DNA from: Tilletiaria anomala UBC 951
Lineage: Eukaryota > Basidiomycota > Exobasidiomycetes > Georgefischeriales > Tilletiariaceae
DNA length: 64,000 bases
Reading direction: 5' to 3'
Assembly: GCF_000711695.1 (NCBI RefSeq)
Contig: NW_013546966.1
Location: 1 to 64,000, forward strand
Below, in pieces: positions 23,244 through 34,016 of the stretch (positions are counted from its first letter, which is position 1; each line of letters starts with the position of its first letter). The notes beneath the pieces were generated by a model. That model was not told where the DNA came from, searched no databases, and saw only the letters and a program-made list of their open reading frames with translations. Position numbers and translations under genes: made by a program.

Positions 23244-23787
23244 TCAATTCTCCTTGTTGACTTCTTCACATGCATCGATCCATAGACTGAAGAAGCGTGC
23301 GAGTTGGAATGAGTGCGAAAGAGAAGGCATCAAGGGAAATAGACTCACGAGTACACGTCAATCGGCTCGCTCAGAGCGTCAGTATCATGGCTCCATTCCT
23401 GGCCGCAGACCTTGCACTTGAGGTAACCGATGCGAGCGGTAGTGTCTCTACTAGGGGTTTTTACACAGTCAGCACGAATAACAAGTACGGCAGCTAGTCA
23501 GCTTCAGGGAGAGGTGGAGGCGAACTTACATCTTGCAGGTCACCGCTTTCGGATGGTTGCAGAACAAACAAGTGAATTGAGTCTCTGTACAGTTCAATAC
23601 CAGTCAGTAGTCCATCTAAAGCGTGACTTTTTCACTCCGTGGTGTCTCTACCAGCGTTGAAATGGCAAAGAACACCCCGGCAAGATGGAAAGCAGCACAA
23701 GTTGGCGATGCAGCGTTAACCACACTCACCCAAAGGCTCCCGCTTCTTGGATCCTTGCGGCTTCCGCGACGATTTCCGCTTGCCCAT
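23244..23787 (-). CDS. ELF1: Transcription elongation factor Elf1
   Basis: Elf1 is a small zinc-binding factor that rides with RNA polymerase II on chromatin. Four exons (23787-23730, 23584-23530, 23450-23349, 23286-23244) give 85 residues. The product starts MGKRKSSRKPQGSKKREPL, continues with the zinc site FTCLFCNHPKAVTCK and GYLKCKVCGQEWSHD (two Cys-x-x-Cys pairs), then LSEPIDVYS and ends WIDACEEVNKEN, the family C-terminus. The basic N-terminus, four cysteines and length all match Elf1. Intron 2 ends CTAGTAG, so two acceptors 3 bp apart are possible (Ile-Arg-Asp or Ile-Asp); the shorter form looks nearer to the family. The gene faces away from the capping enzyme, sharing a 598-bp upstream region, and its 3' end lies 240 bp from the HIS4 stop, tail to tail. 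Confidence 0.93.
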
Positions 23788-24385
23788 GGCGTGGAGAAAA
23801 GATGCCAGCCAGAGCAGACCAGTTCCGTTGATGGCAAAGAGTACCTGATACAAGGCGGCTTGCGCTGGGTGCAGTTGGGCGAGATGTAGTCCGCGAGAAA
23901 CAAGCTAATAAGCTTGTCACGAAACGTCCAACTCCTTTTTGAAGGAGTCTGGAGTGGCTTCGAAGTTCGGATAAGCCTGAGCGGATTTGCGCAAATTACA
24001 CTGCTTCGAGCCTGGCTTCCACGTCATTTATCATCCTTTCCAGGGAAATCAGCACGCCGATTGAGTCAATTCTCAAGCTGCAGGAGCTTTCGGATGCAAG
24101 TCCATCTTAGTAATATATACACTTGCCTTTCAGTTCCAAGGCCACGTTTGCTCGGCAACTGTTCGTGGGCTTGTATTGGCTGCGTTGTTGCTACTGCCAA
24201 AATCACGCCCGAGTACGAGCAGAGCTTTTCCATTCCAAATTGCAGAGGTGGATCGCATCTTCCATCGCTGAGCATGCGCTAGAGTGCTTACAAGCCTGCG
24301 GGCGCCGCCTCCTCAAGAAGCACTCGTTCGAGTCTTGCCAGGAGCAGGATTCGCGCCGAGACAGTGCCTGTGTCATCAGGAAGGC
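23788..24385. promoter_or_regulatory. Shared divergent promoter region of ELF1 and CEG1
   Basis: 598 bp separate two start codons that face apart, so both promoters must lie here. A perfect inverted repeat ACTCCTT-TTTG-AAGGAGT is found near 23930-23947. No other defined element is convincing. Confidence 0.55.
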
Positions 24386-26216
24386 ATGGCGTACCAGCCT
24401 TCGGTTAAGCAGCAGGAAGCGTCCGGCCATGCGGACGCTCCTGGCTCAGCTCCTCGATCCTCAGTACCTGACATTCCGGGTGTACCCGCTCCGGACAAGG
24501 TCCAATGGGATCTAAGAGAGCACGTCGCGCGATTGTGCGGTCTAAGAGACGCAAGGTAAGCATGCAAATCGGCCTACTTCCTGGTCAATAGACGGCCCTA
24601 TCAGCTAATCAATTTTGTATTCTGTATAATGCTTCAGGTTTCCTGGCGCACAGCCCGTCTCGTTTGAGAAGCGGACGATTGAGGACCTCATCAACGAGGA
24701 CTTTTGGGTCTGCGAGAAATCGGATGGCCAAAGAGTCCTTGTGTTCATTGTCATCAATCCAACCACGGGGCGGCAAGAAGTGTTTTTGGTAGGTGCAAAC
24801 GATCAGCACTCCGGATGATGGCTTTAACGCTGAACACGATGAGAATGTATTTGCTTGCTTTCAGATCAATCGAAAGAACGAATACAAGAGGGTGGACAAT
24901 ATCTATTTTCCGAGCCCTCCCGGCGCGCATTTGGCCCAAGCGAACAATACCCTGCTGGATGGCGAGCTTGTGTGGGATACTGAGAAGAGTGGAAGAGTGA
25001 GTGCTGTGAACTGTATGGATTGCCATGCAACGCCGTGAGATATGCTCATTGACGCTTTGGATGGACAGCGAGTGTTGAGGCTGCTCTTGTTCGACGCCTT
25101 GATCGTACAAGATGACAACATTATGCAGAAGGGTTTAGGAAGACGATATGGAGTGAGTCTTCGCTTTCATCTGCAAAGATGGTTCAAAGCTGACACAGCT
25201 CTCACCAGCGACTGAGAACGCTCGTGTTCGAACCGTTCTTCAACTACATGGTCAAGCACCCCGAAGCAGTGGCTGCTGCACCATTTGAGTACGTCATTGC
25301 TAGCCACTGGCCGCTCCGACTCTTCTAACGATGCGCACTATTCCTACAGAATCAAGGTCAAGCCAATGGACCTCAGCTATCACATCGAACACGTACTCAA
25401 TAACCGAATACCCCAATTGAAGCATGGCAACGATGGCTTGATCTTTACCTGCTGGAACAGCAACTACAAGACTGGGACAGATCCCAAAATGTGAGAGACT
25501 TTACAGTCCAAAGAAACATTTACTGACCCTATGTTTCTGCAGTCTCAAATGGAAGCCGCCGTCAGAAAACAGTGTCGATTTCAAGCTACGATTGCGGTTC
25601 CCGCCAGACGCTTGCGGCAAAGTTCCTGACCTGACCGCCAAACCATTTTTCCAGCTTGATCAATGGATGGGAGGCCGCGGAGGCGGACCAGGCGGTTCCT
25701 ATCAGTACTTTGATTGGACGGATGTATCTGATCCCGAGTGGGAGGAAATGAAGGCGAGCGGACTTCAATACGACGACGCGGTAGTCGAGTGCGTCTGGGT
25801 AAACGGAGGAGAACGGGAAGTGGATGGCATGACAGGAGAGGAGACCGTTCGCCCGCCAAGATGGGTCATCAAGCGCATACGTGACGACAAGAGGGACGGG
25901 AATCACGCGAGCATCGTCAAGGCGATCCTCAAGAGCATCGTGGATGGCGTGGAAGCAGAAGAGGTATGCTTACTTGATGACCACCTCGCGGCATTGTGCA
26001 TTTCTGAATGATTTACTCGTCTCGCAGCTCATCGAAGCGGTCCCTCAAATACGAGCTGCATGGAAGTCACAGCTACGTACAGACTTTCGCGAGGGACGGA
26101 TTGGGCCAGAAGCCGTAGCCGAGGGCGGCCATGACCCCGTCATCGGTCCAATTAGAGGCGGCCCTGGTCCGCCGATGCGAGAAGGGGGGTCAATACCCAG
26201 TTTAATCAGGCGATGA
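24386..26216 (+). CDS. CEG1: mRNA-capping enzyme, guanylyltransferase subunit
   Basis: The enzyme transfers GMP from GTP to the 5' diphosphate end of nascent pre-mRNA in the nucleus. Eight exons (24386-24555, 24638-24788, 24865-24996, 25069-25152, 25209-25288, 25350-25490, 25543-25963, 26028-26216) sum to 455 residues in frame. Motif I is EKSDGQR (Lys nucleophile in K-x-D-G) at about residue 90-96. Motif III is NTLLDGELVWD, followed by RLLLFDALIV (IIIa), HGNDGLIFTC (motif IV) and LKWKPPSENSVDF (motif V). The OB-fold domain follows with VVECVW, then WVIKRIRDDKRDGNHASIVK (motif VI, basic residues, Asp-Lys). Length fits stand-alone fungal guanylyltransferases, which lack the fused triphosphatase of animals. 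The C-terminal Gly/Pro/Arg tail is not conserved. The neighbour ELF1 also acts on early RNA polymerase II transcription. Confidence 0.95.
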
Positions 26217-26652
26217 GACTCGCCATGTTGCGGACGCCGATTCGTGCATTCCATGTACAATAGCGCCCCTTTGCATGTAACCTCATCAGTTGTTCCATTA
26301 CCATCTTGGTGTACACGTCCGCAGAATGGGAATGCGCAGTTTCGCGTCTCGATAAAAAAACGCGTCGCGCCGGCCAAAACTCATTCTGCGCTTCTGCACA
26401 CGCAGTCCTAATCTTTCATGCCAAACATACCTTAAACGAGTTAATCGAAGAAGCGCAGAACAAGATGTGCGCATGTTAGAAACCACTACCTCACAGCACT
26501 TGCACTTGCTCGAGGCTTTATCACCGCGGGGGGCCTCGCTGTTTGAGATGAAATCGAATGCGGGCGTGATCCACTGAATGGCAGCAGACATTGCTTCGAA
26601 TGACCGGTAGTCAGAGCGCAGGGTCGTCGAGGCCAGCTCGGAGTTCGTCACC
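26217..26652. other. Intergenic between CEG1 and RAD2
   Basis: 436 bp holding the CEG1 3' end and the RAD2 promoter. I see no open frame with a recognisable motif and no distinct element. Confidence 0.55.
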
Positions 26653-29600
26653 ATGGGTGTCAAGGGGTTATGGCAGCTCATCGAGCCCATAGGGCGGCCA
26701 ATCCGTCCCGAGACGCTCGAAGGACAAAAGCTGGCCATCGACTCGTCCATCTGGCTTTACCACTTCCAAATGGCTATGAGAGACAAGACGGGAAAGACAT
26801 TCAAAAATGCTCACATCCTCGGTTTCCTGTGGCGCATCCTGAAACTCTTGCATCTTGGCATCAGGCCCGTCTTTGTGTTTGATGGCGGTGCACCTGCTCT
26901 GAAGAGAAAGACTTTGGTAGGTCTTGCTTTGATTTCTTGCTTTTGGGTCTGTCATTGCTGAAGTTTCTTGCTGCTTCGTCAAAGGCCGGCCGGCGAGCAC
27001 GAAAAGCTGGTGCACAAGAATCACATGCAAAGACTGCGTCCAAGCTTCTCAATGCGCAGCTCCGCGAAGCGGCTTACAGACATGTTATTGAGCAGAAAGA
27101 TAAGCAACGCGAAGCAGCGGAAGCAACCCAAAAGCGCCGCTGGAAAGGCAGCGATGAGGCAGTGGAGGGGGAAGAAGCATGGGAGCCTGACGATGAGCGC
27201 TATGACGGCGATAATAGCGTCGAAGAAGCGCTTAGAACTGGACTGCAAGAAGACCTAGGGGGAAACGTCGTCTACTTTGATGATCTCATGGCACCCAACG
27301 CTGGAAGCTCTACTCAACGCGGTGCTCATCGCAGTGCATCTCGGCCCCCACTCCGAACATCCGCTAGCCCGTCTAAAGGCGACGAGACCCCGGACGAGGC
27401 CAGCCCCAACAAGGCAAGAAAGAAAGACTGGCACAAGGATCCATACGCACTCCCACCTCTCGAAGCGAATCTATCCACCATCGGCTTGCGTTCTGCTTCC
27501 CGTGCGAACGGTGGCGACGTCAGTAAAGCAAAGTTTAAGCGCCCAAAGAAAGATTTCCGGTACGCTACCGAATCAGAGCTGCGCGCCATGATGTCGTCGC
27601 TACGTCCCGAAGACCTCAGCACCACGTCTCCATTTTTCTCGCAGCTCCCAGTTGCACTTCAGTATGAGCTTGTTGGTGACATGCGTGCCCAAAGCCGTGG
27701 GACATCGTACAAGCGCTTGCAGAGTATGATCGCTGCTGCGCCGACTGCGGCCGACTTTTCTAAGCAGCAGGTGCTCGGCTTGAAGACACGCAACGACTGG
27801 ACTCAACGTGTGCTCGAGGTCACCGACCAGATCGGCAGCGCCAACATCAAAGTCAACGTCATCACCGACAAGGGCAGGATCGCGGGCAGCAGAGGCAAGG
27901 AATATGTGCTCGTTCGGAATGAGAAGGACGGCGGTTTTGTGCTCGGTCGCAGGGCTGGGGAGGGGGGCACCAAAGAGAAGGCGATTGATCTTGAAGAGCT
28001 CGAACGCGGACAGAGGGATGACGAGCTCATCGGCAGTGAGGACGAGGAAAATGCAGGCGGCGCTGCCAAACGGCGGCGGCTGGCAAGTGGAGGGGAAGCC
28101 AGGCATCTAAATGATGTCATGACCGACGAAGAAGAATATGAAGAAGTATCCTCAGCCGGTCATGCTCGCGCCTCGGCGTCTTCGCCCGCCAAAATCTCTT
28201 CCACGGATCTCGACAACGTTTCCAAGTCGCAACGTCAACAGCTCGCTACTTTGCTTGAAGACGGCGAATTCGATGTCTTTGCTCGCAAGGAGGTGGCCAT
28301 GCAGCTCATTTGTCAACGGGCAAAAGCGCACGCCAAGCAGGGCAGACGTGAAGCTGGCGTCAGGTCGATTGCGGACGTCCTTGATGATGAAGAGGCCTGG
28401 GAGGAGGCGGGACGTGCGAGAGGCAATTCGACGCGCCAGCAGGGGTCTCGCTTAGGCTTGTTTCGCGCTGTTCCAGTCGCTTCCAGAGCGGATGGCGCCA
28501 TCGATATTGTGGATAGTGATGATGAGCTCAGAGAAGGCGCAGAAGAAGTCGCTGAGTGGGAAAACCAGGACGCCTTGTTTTCTGACATTCTTGCCAACGG
28601 CACTGCACATCTCGCACTCCCGAATTCGGTTCCTGGGGCAGTCCAACCGGACGACGATGACAGTCTCGATGATTTTTCAGCAGACCTGTACGAGCCTGCT
28701 TTAGAGGATCGGCAGGCGACGTCAGATGTTGCGAGCGGCGTTGGGGGACCGCAGGAGTTGAAGGAAGTGACTGCGTTTGAAGAAGTCGAAGGTAGCGCGA
28801 CTCTGCGAATATCTTCATCACAATCGCGAACCAGTTCATCTACTCAGGCGAGGAAGCACCTCGTGCCAATAGATGAGCAACCACAAGGCATCTACGGTGG
28901 CAACGCAGCTCTCGGCTTCCGATACGCAGACAGAGCCGGCGTGCCAGATCGTTTGAAGAACAGTCTTTTCGTCCGTGACGAACAAAGAAGGAAAGATTTT
29001 GAAGAAGATCTTTACGTTTCTGAAAGACCTCATGCGAGTAATTCACCAGGCAAGTCGCCAAGCAAAAACACGTCAACAAGCGCTCGGCCAATAAGGAGGA
29101 GCTCCAGTACTATCAAAACGGCACAGCATGATGCAATCGCTCGTACTATAGCGCCTCGTCCTACAGCCACAGGGGTGCTCGAATCCACGTTTACGGTAAA
29201 GCAAGCCCAGCCCGCCGTTGCGTCCGAACTGGTTCAGCAGAACTGTGACACACCTGCAGCATCAGGAGATGCTTCACATGGATTTTTTTCGGCACTCGCT
29301 GCTCTTCAGACAGGCAGTTCACCGGTATCCCCTACCGCTGTACATGTGATCAAACCGTCGGAGGGGATATCTAGCCGAAATGCGGGGGTTCAGGAAGCGC
29401 AGACAGGACCGGTTGACAAAGGGCTGAATAGCCGCAAGGTTGAGGAGGACATGGTCGTCATCGCCAAGCGACAGCCTGAACCAGGGCTTACTGATAACGA
29501 TCACATTCACGAAAACGAAGACGTTCGAGAAGACCAAAAGACTCGTTTTGCAGAAGTCGTTCCGGAAAGCTTCATGGAAGGGCCTGTCACACAGACAAGC

Positions 29601-31629
29601 CCTAGAACCGCTGCCGAACCGGCAGCTGATGATGGCCATAATATCAGCTCTTCGTCCTCGAAGGGCACAACCGCAACAGACCGGCCTTCTGCCGGTATAC
29701 AAGAGCTGAGCGGAAATATGACAAACAAACATAAGGCGCATCTTCTCGAGAATCCACAAGCAGCTATTGATTTGGACGAGATAGCTCCCGACTCAGAGAC
29801 GGTAAGCTGCGCAATGACACGCTTGCATGGTGCGCTGTCCTGCTCACGAAGTTTTGTTTCTGGACCCGCAGGAACAATCACATAACTCGACCAATGCCTT
29901 CGTCTTTAGTCCAAATGTTTGCTCGGACGATGAAAAAGGCAACGAAAACGAAAACGAGCCAGAGTCAAGACAAGGTTCAGTGGCTGCGTCGCCTGAGCCT
30001 GTCATGCTCGGCGCCGATGGCTTTCCGCTTCCGACCCTGGAGGAATTGGACGCGGCAGACGAGGACGACGAGGATCTTGAGGGCTTGGTGCAAAGAGAGA
30101 CGCAGGGCCTTGCCTCCATTCTCAAGCAACAACAGCAGCCTTCTGGCCAACGTAATAAAACATACAGACAGATGCAGGCCGAAGCAGAGACGGAGGTCAA
30201 TTTGCTCAAGGAGCAGCACGCGGCATCGCGACGCACTGAGGAGGACGTCACGTTGCAGATGGCATTAGACGTTCAGTATATGCTGCGTCAATTTGGCATT
30301 CCTTACATCACTGGTCCAATGGAAGCAGAGGCGCAATGCGCCGAACTTGTTCGGTTGGGTCTCTGTGACGGTATTATAACGGACGACTCAGACGTCTTCC
30401 TATTTGGTGGCATGCGGGTCTTCAAAAATATGTTCAACGACAATAAAACCGTGCAATGCTTTGTCATGAATGATTTGGACCGCAATGTCGGACTGGACCG
30501 CAGGAAGCTCATCCAGCTTGCGCACCTACTCGGTAGTGACTACACAGACGGTCTCGATGGCGTGGGCATTGTTCTGGCCATGGAAATCCTTTCCATTTTC
30601 TCGGGGGAGGATGGGTTGATCCGTTTCCGCGACTGGTGGCTTCTTGCACAGCAAGGCGCAGACAAGGACTACTTCCCTCCTGGTGACTGGGATGCCGGAG
30701 AACGCAAAGAAATCCGCTCACGACTATCTCGCATCAAGAAGACGCTGATCAAGAAGGTGCATCTAACGCCAGAGTGGCCCGACACCCGCGTAGCCGAAGC
30801 CTACCTCGAACCCCAGGTTGACCACAGCGAAGAACCCTTCGCTTGGGGTGTACCAGATCTGGAACAAGTCCGCCAATGCTTGATGCACTTCCTCGGTTGG
30901 TCCGTGGAAAAGTGTGATCAATACGTGCTTCCCGTCTTTGAGCAGATGCACCGACGTGGACGAGCACGTGGACAAACTACCCTCGGCGACGGCTTTTTTG
31001 ACAACACTGCAGGTCTTGGTCACTACGCACCACGAGAACGTATTCAGTTCGGCTCCACGCGCTTGCAGCAAGTTATCAACGGCTTCCGTGCCTCTGAGAA
31101 AGGAAAAGTATGCGTTGAGTCTAAAATGGTAGACTCGGATGAATCTAGCGTTGAAGCGGTCGATGCCAATGGCACTTCGGCACCTCGTGCTGACCGTGGC
31201 AAGAGGAAGCGTTCCGGGGGAAGAGGGAGCGCCAGCGCAGCAAGAAGCTCTGCCAGATCCACAGCAAGCGCCAGAGGCAGGAAAGCAAACCGGAGCAAAG
31301 GCAAGGGCGGAGCCAATGCAGCCACCGCTGCGCAGGAAACGCGGAATCGCTCCGATTTTCAAGAAGGGAATGGAGGCCAAGGCGACAGCAGTCTGTCGCC
31401 AGACATGGAAGAAGTCACTGAAGCAGTCGAACAGCCATTTCTACGGACTGGTAGTCTTGGAGGCTCATCGCAGAGGGGCAGAGAAAGAGGCGCTCGTGCT
31501 GATAATCTAAACATGGCTCGAAATATGTCCTTAGACGACATTCATACCTTGCCAGCTGGGCGGACGCCACGGATTTCCCCAGACGGATCGGGTCGATCAC
31601 CAGCGCCAGCGAGCGGATGCCGGCCATGA
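26653..31629 (+). CDS. RAD2: DNA repair endonuclease Rad2/XPG
   Basis: Rad2/XPG cuts DNA 3' of bulky lesions in nucleotide excision repair. Three exons (26653-26916, 26985-29801, 29872-31629) give 1612 residues. The XPG N-domain is residues 1-115: MGVKGLWQLIEPIGRPI, LAIDSSIWLYHF (metal Asp), PVFVFDGGAPALKR (metal Asp). The I-domain follows a spacer of about 1000 residues: GIPYITGPMEAEAQCAEL (metal Glu pair) and CDGIITDDSDVFLFGG (Asp pair) at about 1150-1210, then LAHLLGSDYTDGLDGVG (helix-hairpin-helix metal Asp) near 1247. The spacer is acidic and Ser-rich, as in the family, and usually binds TFIIH. The C-terminus carries basic nuclear-localisation-like clusters (GKRKRSGGRG, RGRKANRSKGKGG). 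Both small introns keep frame. Fungal Rad2 is often 1000-1300 residues, so this spacer is long. The start is the invariant MGVKGLW. Confidence 0.96.
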
Positions 31630-31688
31630 TTTGTGAATAAAATGTATCAAATAAAGTCTGATTTTGTAGCCAAGACCTAGACCAAGTA

Positions 31689-31908
31689 TTATTCGAGTTC
31701 AGCATTCGTCCATCCTTTAGCCCCAACGTACGTGACGTAGGGTATCAAGGCAATGACCCGACTAAAATACAGCAGCAACTTGAGAGCCAAAGGCCTTGGC
31801 GGAAGAAGCCGGAGGTCAACTGGCTCGACGCGAAGAGGTCCTAGGCGCCTGGTGAACTGGAAAGAGTGGCAGAGTGTTAGAAGAAAACACGCGGGATGCG
31901 AGCGCCAT
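31689..31908 (-). CDS. Possible small membrane protein, unrecognised
   Basis: Minus-strand sequence from 31856 to 31689 reads FTRRLGPLRVEPVDLRLLPP, then a hydrophobic segment LLLYFSRVIALIPYVTYVGA, and ends GWTNAELE before TAA. This looks like the end of a small single-span protein, possibly mitochondrial given the Arg-rich, acid-poor N-side. An upstream exon with ATG at 31908 (MALASR) could join through an intron at 31857-31890 that has GT..AG ends, a pyrimidine tract and a CTAAC branch-like site. That intron would be only 34 bp, well below the others here, so the start is doubtful. A longer reading from further upstream is possible. I do not recognise a family. Confidence 0.3.
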
Positions 31909-32757
31909 GGCGGCCGCCGTTGCTGGTGTTGACGTTGCAGCTGCCAACTGGAAAACAGCAGGGAGAGTGGCAAGGAGTGCAAGAATCTTAAGATTTGTGC
32001 AGACGAGTACGCTCAAATTGGAAAGCGACTGGTAGATCAGAGGTTAGTCTGGTCGCTATGTTGCCTGCTTAGACATGCCGCTGCTCGCCAGACATCTCAA
32101 GTCCCAGATGGCAGTATTGATCGGGGGCAGAGTACGGGAAAATTTGGTCTTCAAGAGCCAGCGCCCGACAGAGAGGAAACGGCAGTTGGCATGGCGCAAA
32201 GCAAAGTTTGTAGGCTCGTATAGACATTTGTACAGATGAGCTGGTTGCTGTTGTTAGCAGCGCCAAAAAAAAACGTGCGCGTTGCACTGGTGCATATGAA
32301 GCTTACAGCAAGGTGTGAGGAAAGGTAGGCACCACGCCTAAGGGCTGAATAAAAAGCGGACTATTCGCGCTAGTCCACACACGCGGCGGGGAGGCTCCCT
32401 CGAGTCTCATGCGGGAACCCTAATCGGCGCGAAGAGGCTTTTAAAGCCGATCAGAGCCTACGCATTCAAGATTGATATCCAGCTCAGCGGCTCCTGGATC
32501 ACGCTGTTGGTGACGTTGGACGACATTCGTTGTCTTCCGGTCGCATGCACGACTCCATCCTGTAATTAGTCATCGTCCAACCGCATATGCTGCCGGGCGG
32601 AAGGAGTTGAACCAAGAGCTGAATGGGCCCTGCCAGTGGAATGATCGCGACGCAAGGCTTAGCCCTGCTCGGGCGTTCGCGGTCGTCACCTTGCTGTCGC
32701 TGTTGTGCCTGGCCTACAATTGCGCTGAGAGCAACTTCCGTGAGGCCATGGAGTAGC
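31909..32757. other. Intergenic upstream of the HAD hydrolase gene
   Basis: About 850 bp with short open frames only. An upstream part of the HAD reading frame stays open back to 32623 but with no plausible conserved content. No tRNA or other RNA gene is apparent. Confidence 0.5.
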
Positions 32758-33933
32758 ATGCACTCAGACGCTTCCCGTGCACGCTCCTCTTATACAACTT
32801 CCGGGTGGCCCAGCCGTGCCGGAAAGCATAGTCGCATCCGTCTAGTTCTATTTGATGCATTCGACACGCTCCTGAAGCCACGCAAACCGCCACACGAGCA
32901 GTATGTGAGTGGTCGACTTGAGGCCAAGTAAAAGTAATCTGGGTCAACAAGGGTCCCTCGTTTGGCACTCGCAGCTGAAATTCGGCTCCAATCGTAGGCA
33001 GAAGAAGCGCGCGTGCATCTTTCTGGGATACTTCCCCCAGTTGCTCTGACTGATGAGGCAGTCAAAGCGTCATTTCAAGCAGCGTTCAAGCGCACGTGGA
33101 AGGAGCACCCGCTCTATGGTGCTCATACTGGACTGGTGGAGAAGAGATGGCCAGATGAGTGGTGGAGGCTCGTGATAGAAAGGACATTCCCCCTTGATGA
33201 AACTTCGAAAGGGACGGACACTGATGCAGCTCGATCTCGATCGATAACAAGATTACAGGACGCCCTTCTGGACCGATTCGCATCGTCTAAAGCATACGAG
33301 TTATTTGAAGATACTCTGCCTGCTTTTCAAGCGTTGCAAGATATGACGGTGCAGGTCGGCATCGCCAGCAATAGTGATAGCCGAATTCTTGACGCCATGC
33401 GTGCGCTACGTCTGGATCACTTCGTCAACCTTGATCTCGAGGGTCCTGGAAATTCTGCATCAGCAGAAAGCAGCGCTATCACCAGTCGCGGCCCGCCGCC
33501 GATCCTCTCTTACTCGATACTTGCGGAGAAGCCCTCGCGCAAGTTCTTCGAGATTGCTGTCCAGCGTGCAACGTCGTACATGTCGGCGGCGTCGTCCGCA
33601 TCGTCGCAGCATGGCAACAGTGACGCATTGAAACGCAGCCAGGTACTCTTCATCGGCGACCACCTCCTGGAAGACTTTCGCGGTGCCCGAGATGCAGGCC
33701 TGCAGAGCCTGTGGATCAGACGCGGCTTTCGGTATTCTAGTGAGCTTCAGAGCACCAGTCGAAAGGGTCCCGGCGCGCATAGATCCGAGAGCAGCTCCTA
33801 CGATGGGCCGCACAACGAAGAGGCTGAACGCATTTTCAAAAAAGAAGGCCTCACCGAGGAGGAGCGGACTAGGGTGGTTACCAGCCTGGGCGAGGCGGTG
33901 CAATGGCTAAAAAGGTACAATGGTGATGTTTGA
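32758..33933 (+). CDS. HAD-superfamily hydrolase, HDHD3-like
   Basis: Two exons (32758-32904, 32998-33933) give 360 residues. HAD motif I is LVLFDAFDTLL (Asp nucleophile, then Asp two residues on) near residue 30. The four-helix cap follows, then motif II VGIASNSDSRI (Ser), motif III ILAEKPSRKFFEIA (Lys) and motif IV VLFIGDHLLEDFRGARDAG (acidic pair). All catalytic residues are present, so a phosphatase or related hydrolase is likely; the substrate cannot be read. The domain is closest to the HDHD3/REG-2-like group of cytosolic or mitochondrial proteins. Ser-rich inserts between motifs III and IV and near the C-terminus are loops. The start at 32758 was chosen because it leaves a short leader before motif I; an in-frame start further upstream is not ruled out. 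The leader is basic and Ser-rich and could be a weak presequence. Confidence 0.85.
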
Positions 33934-34016
33934 GGGTTTATAACAGATATATATATTATAGATTCTAATTAACCCGCATCGAGGACTACCTAGCTATGCT
34001 AACTTGGCCTTGTCGG

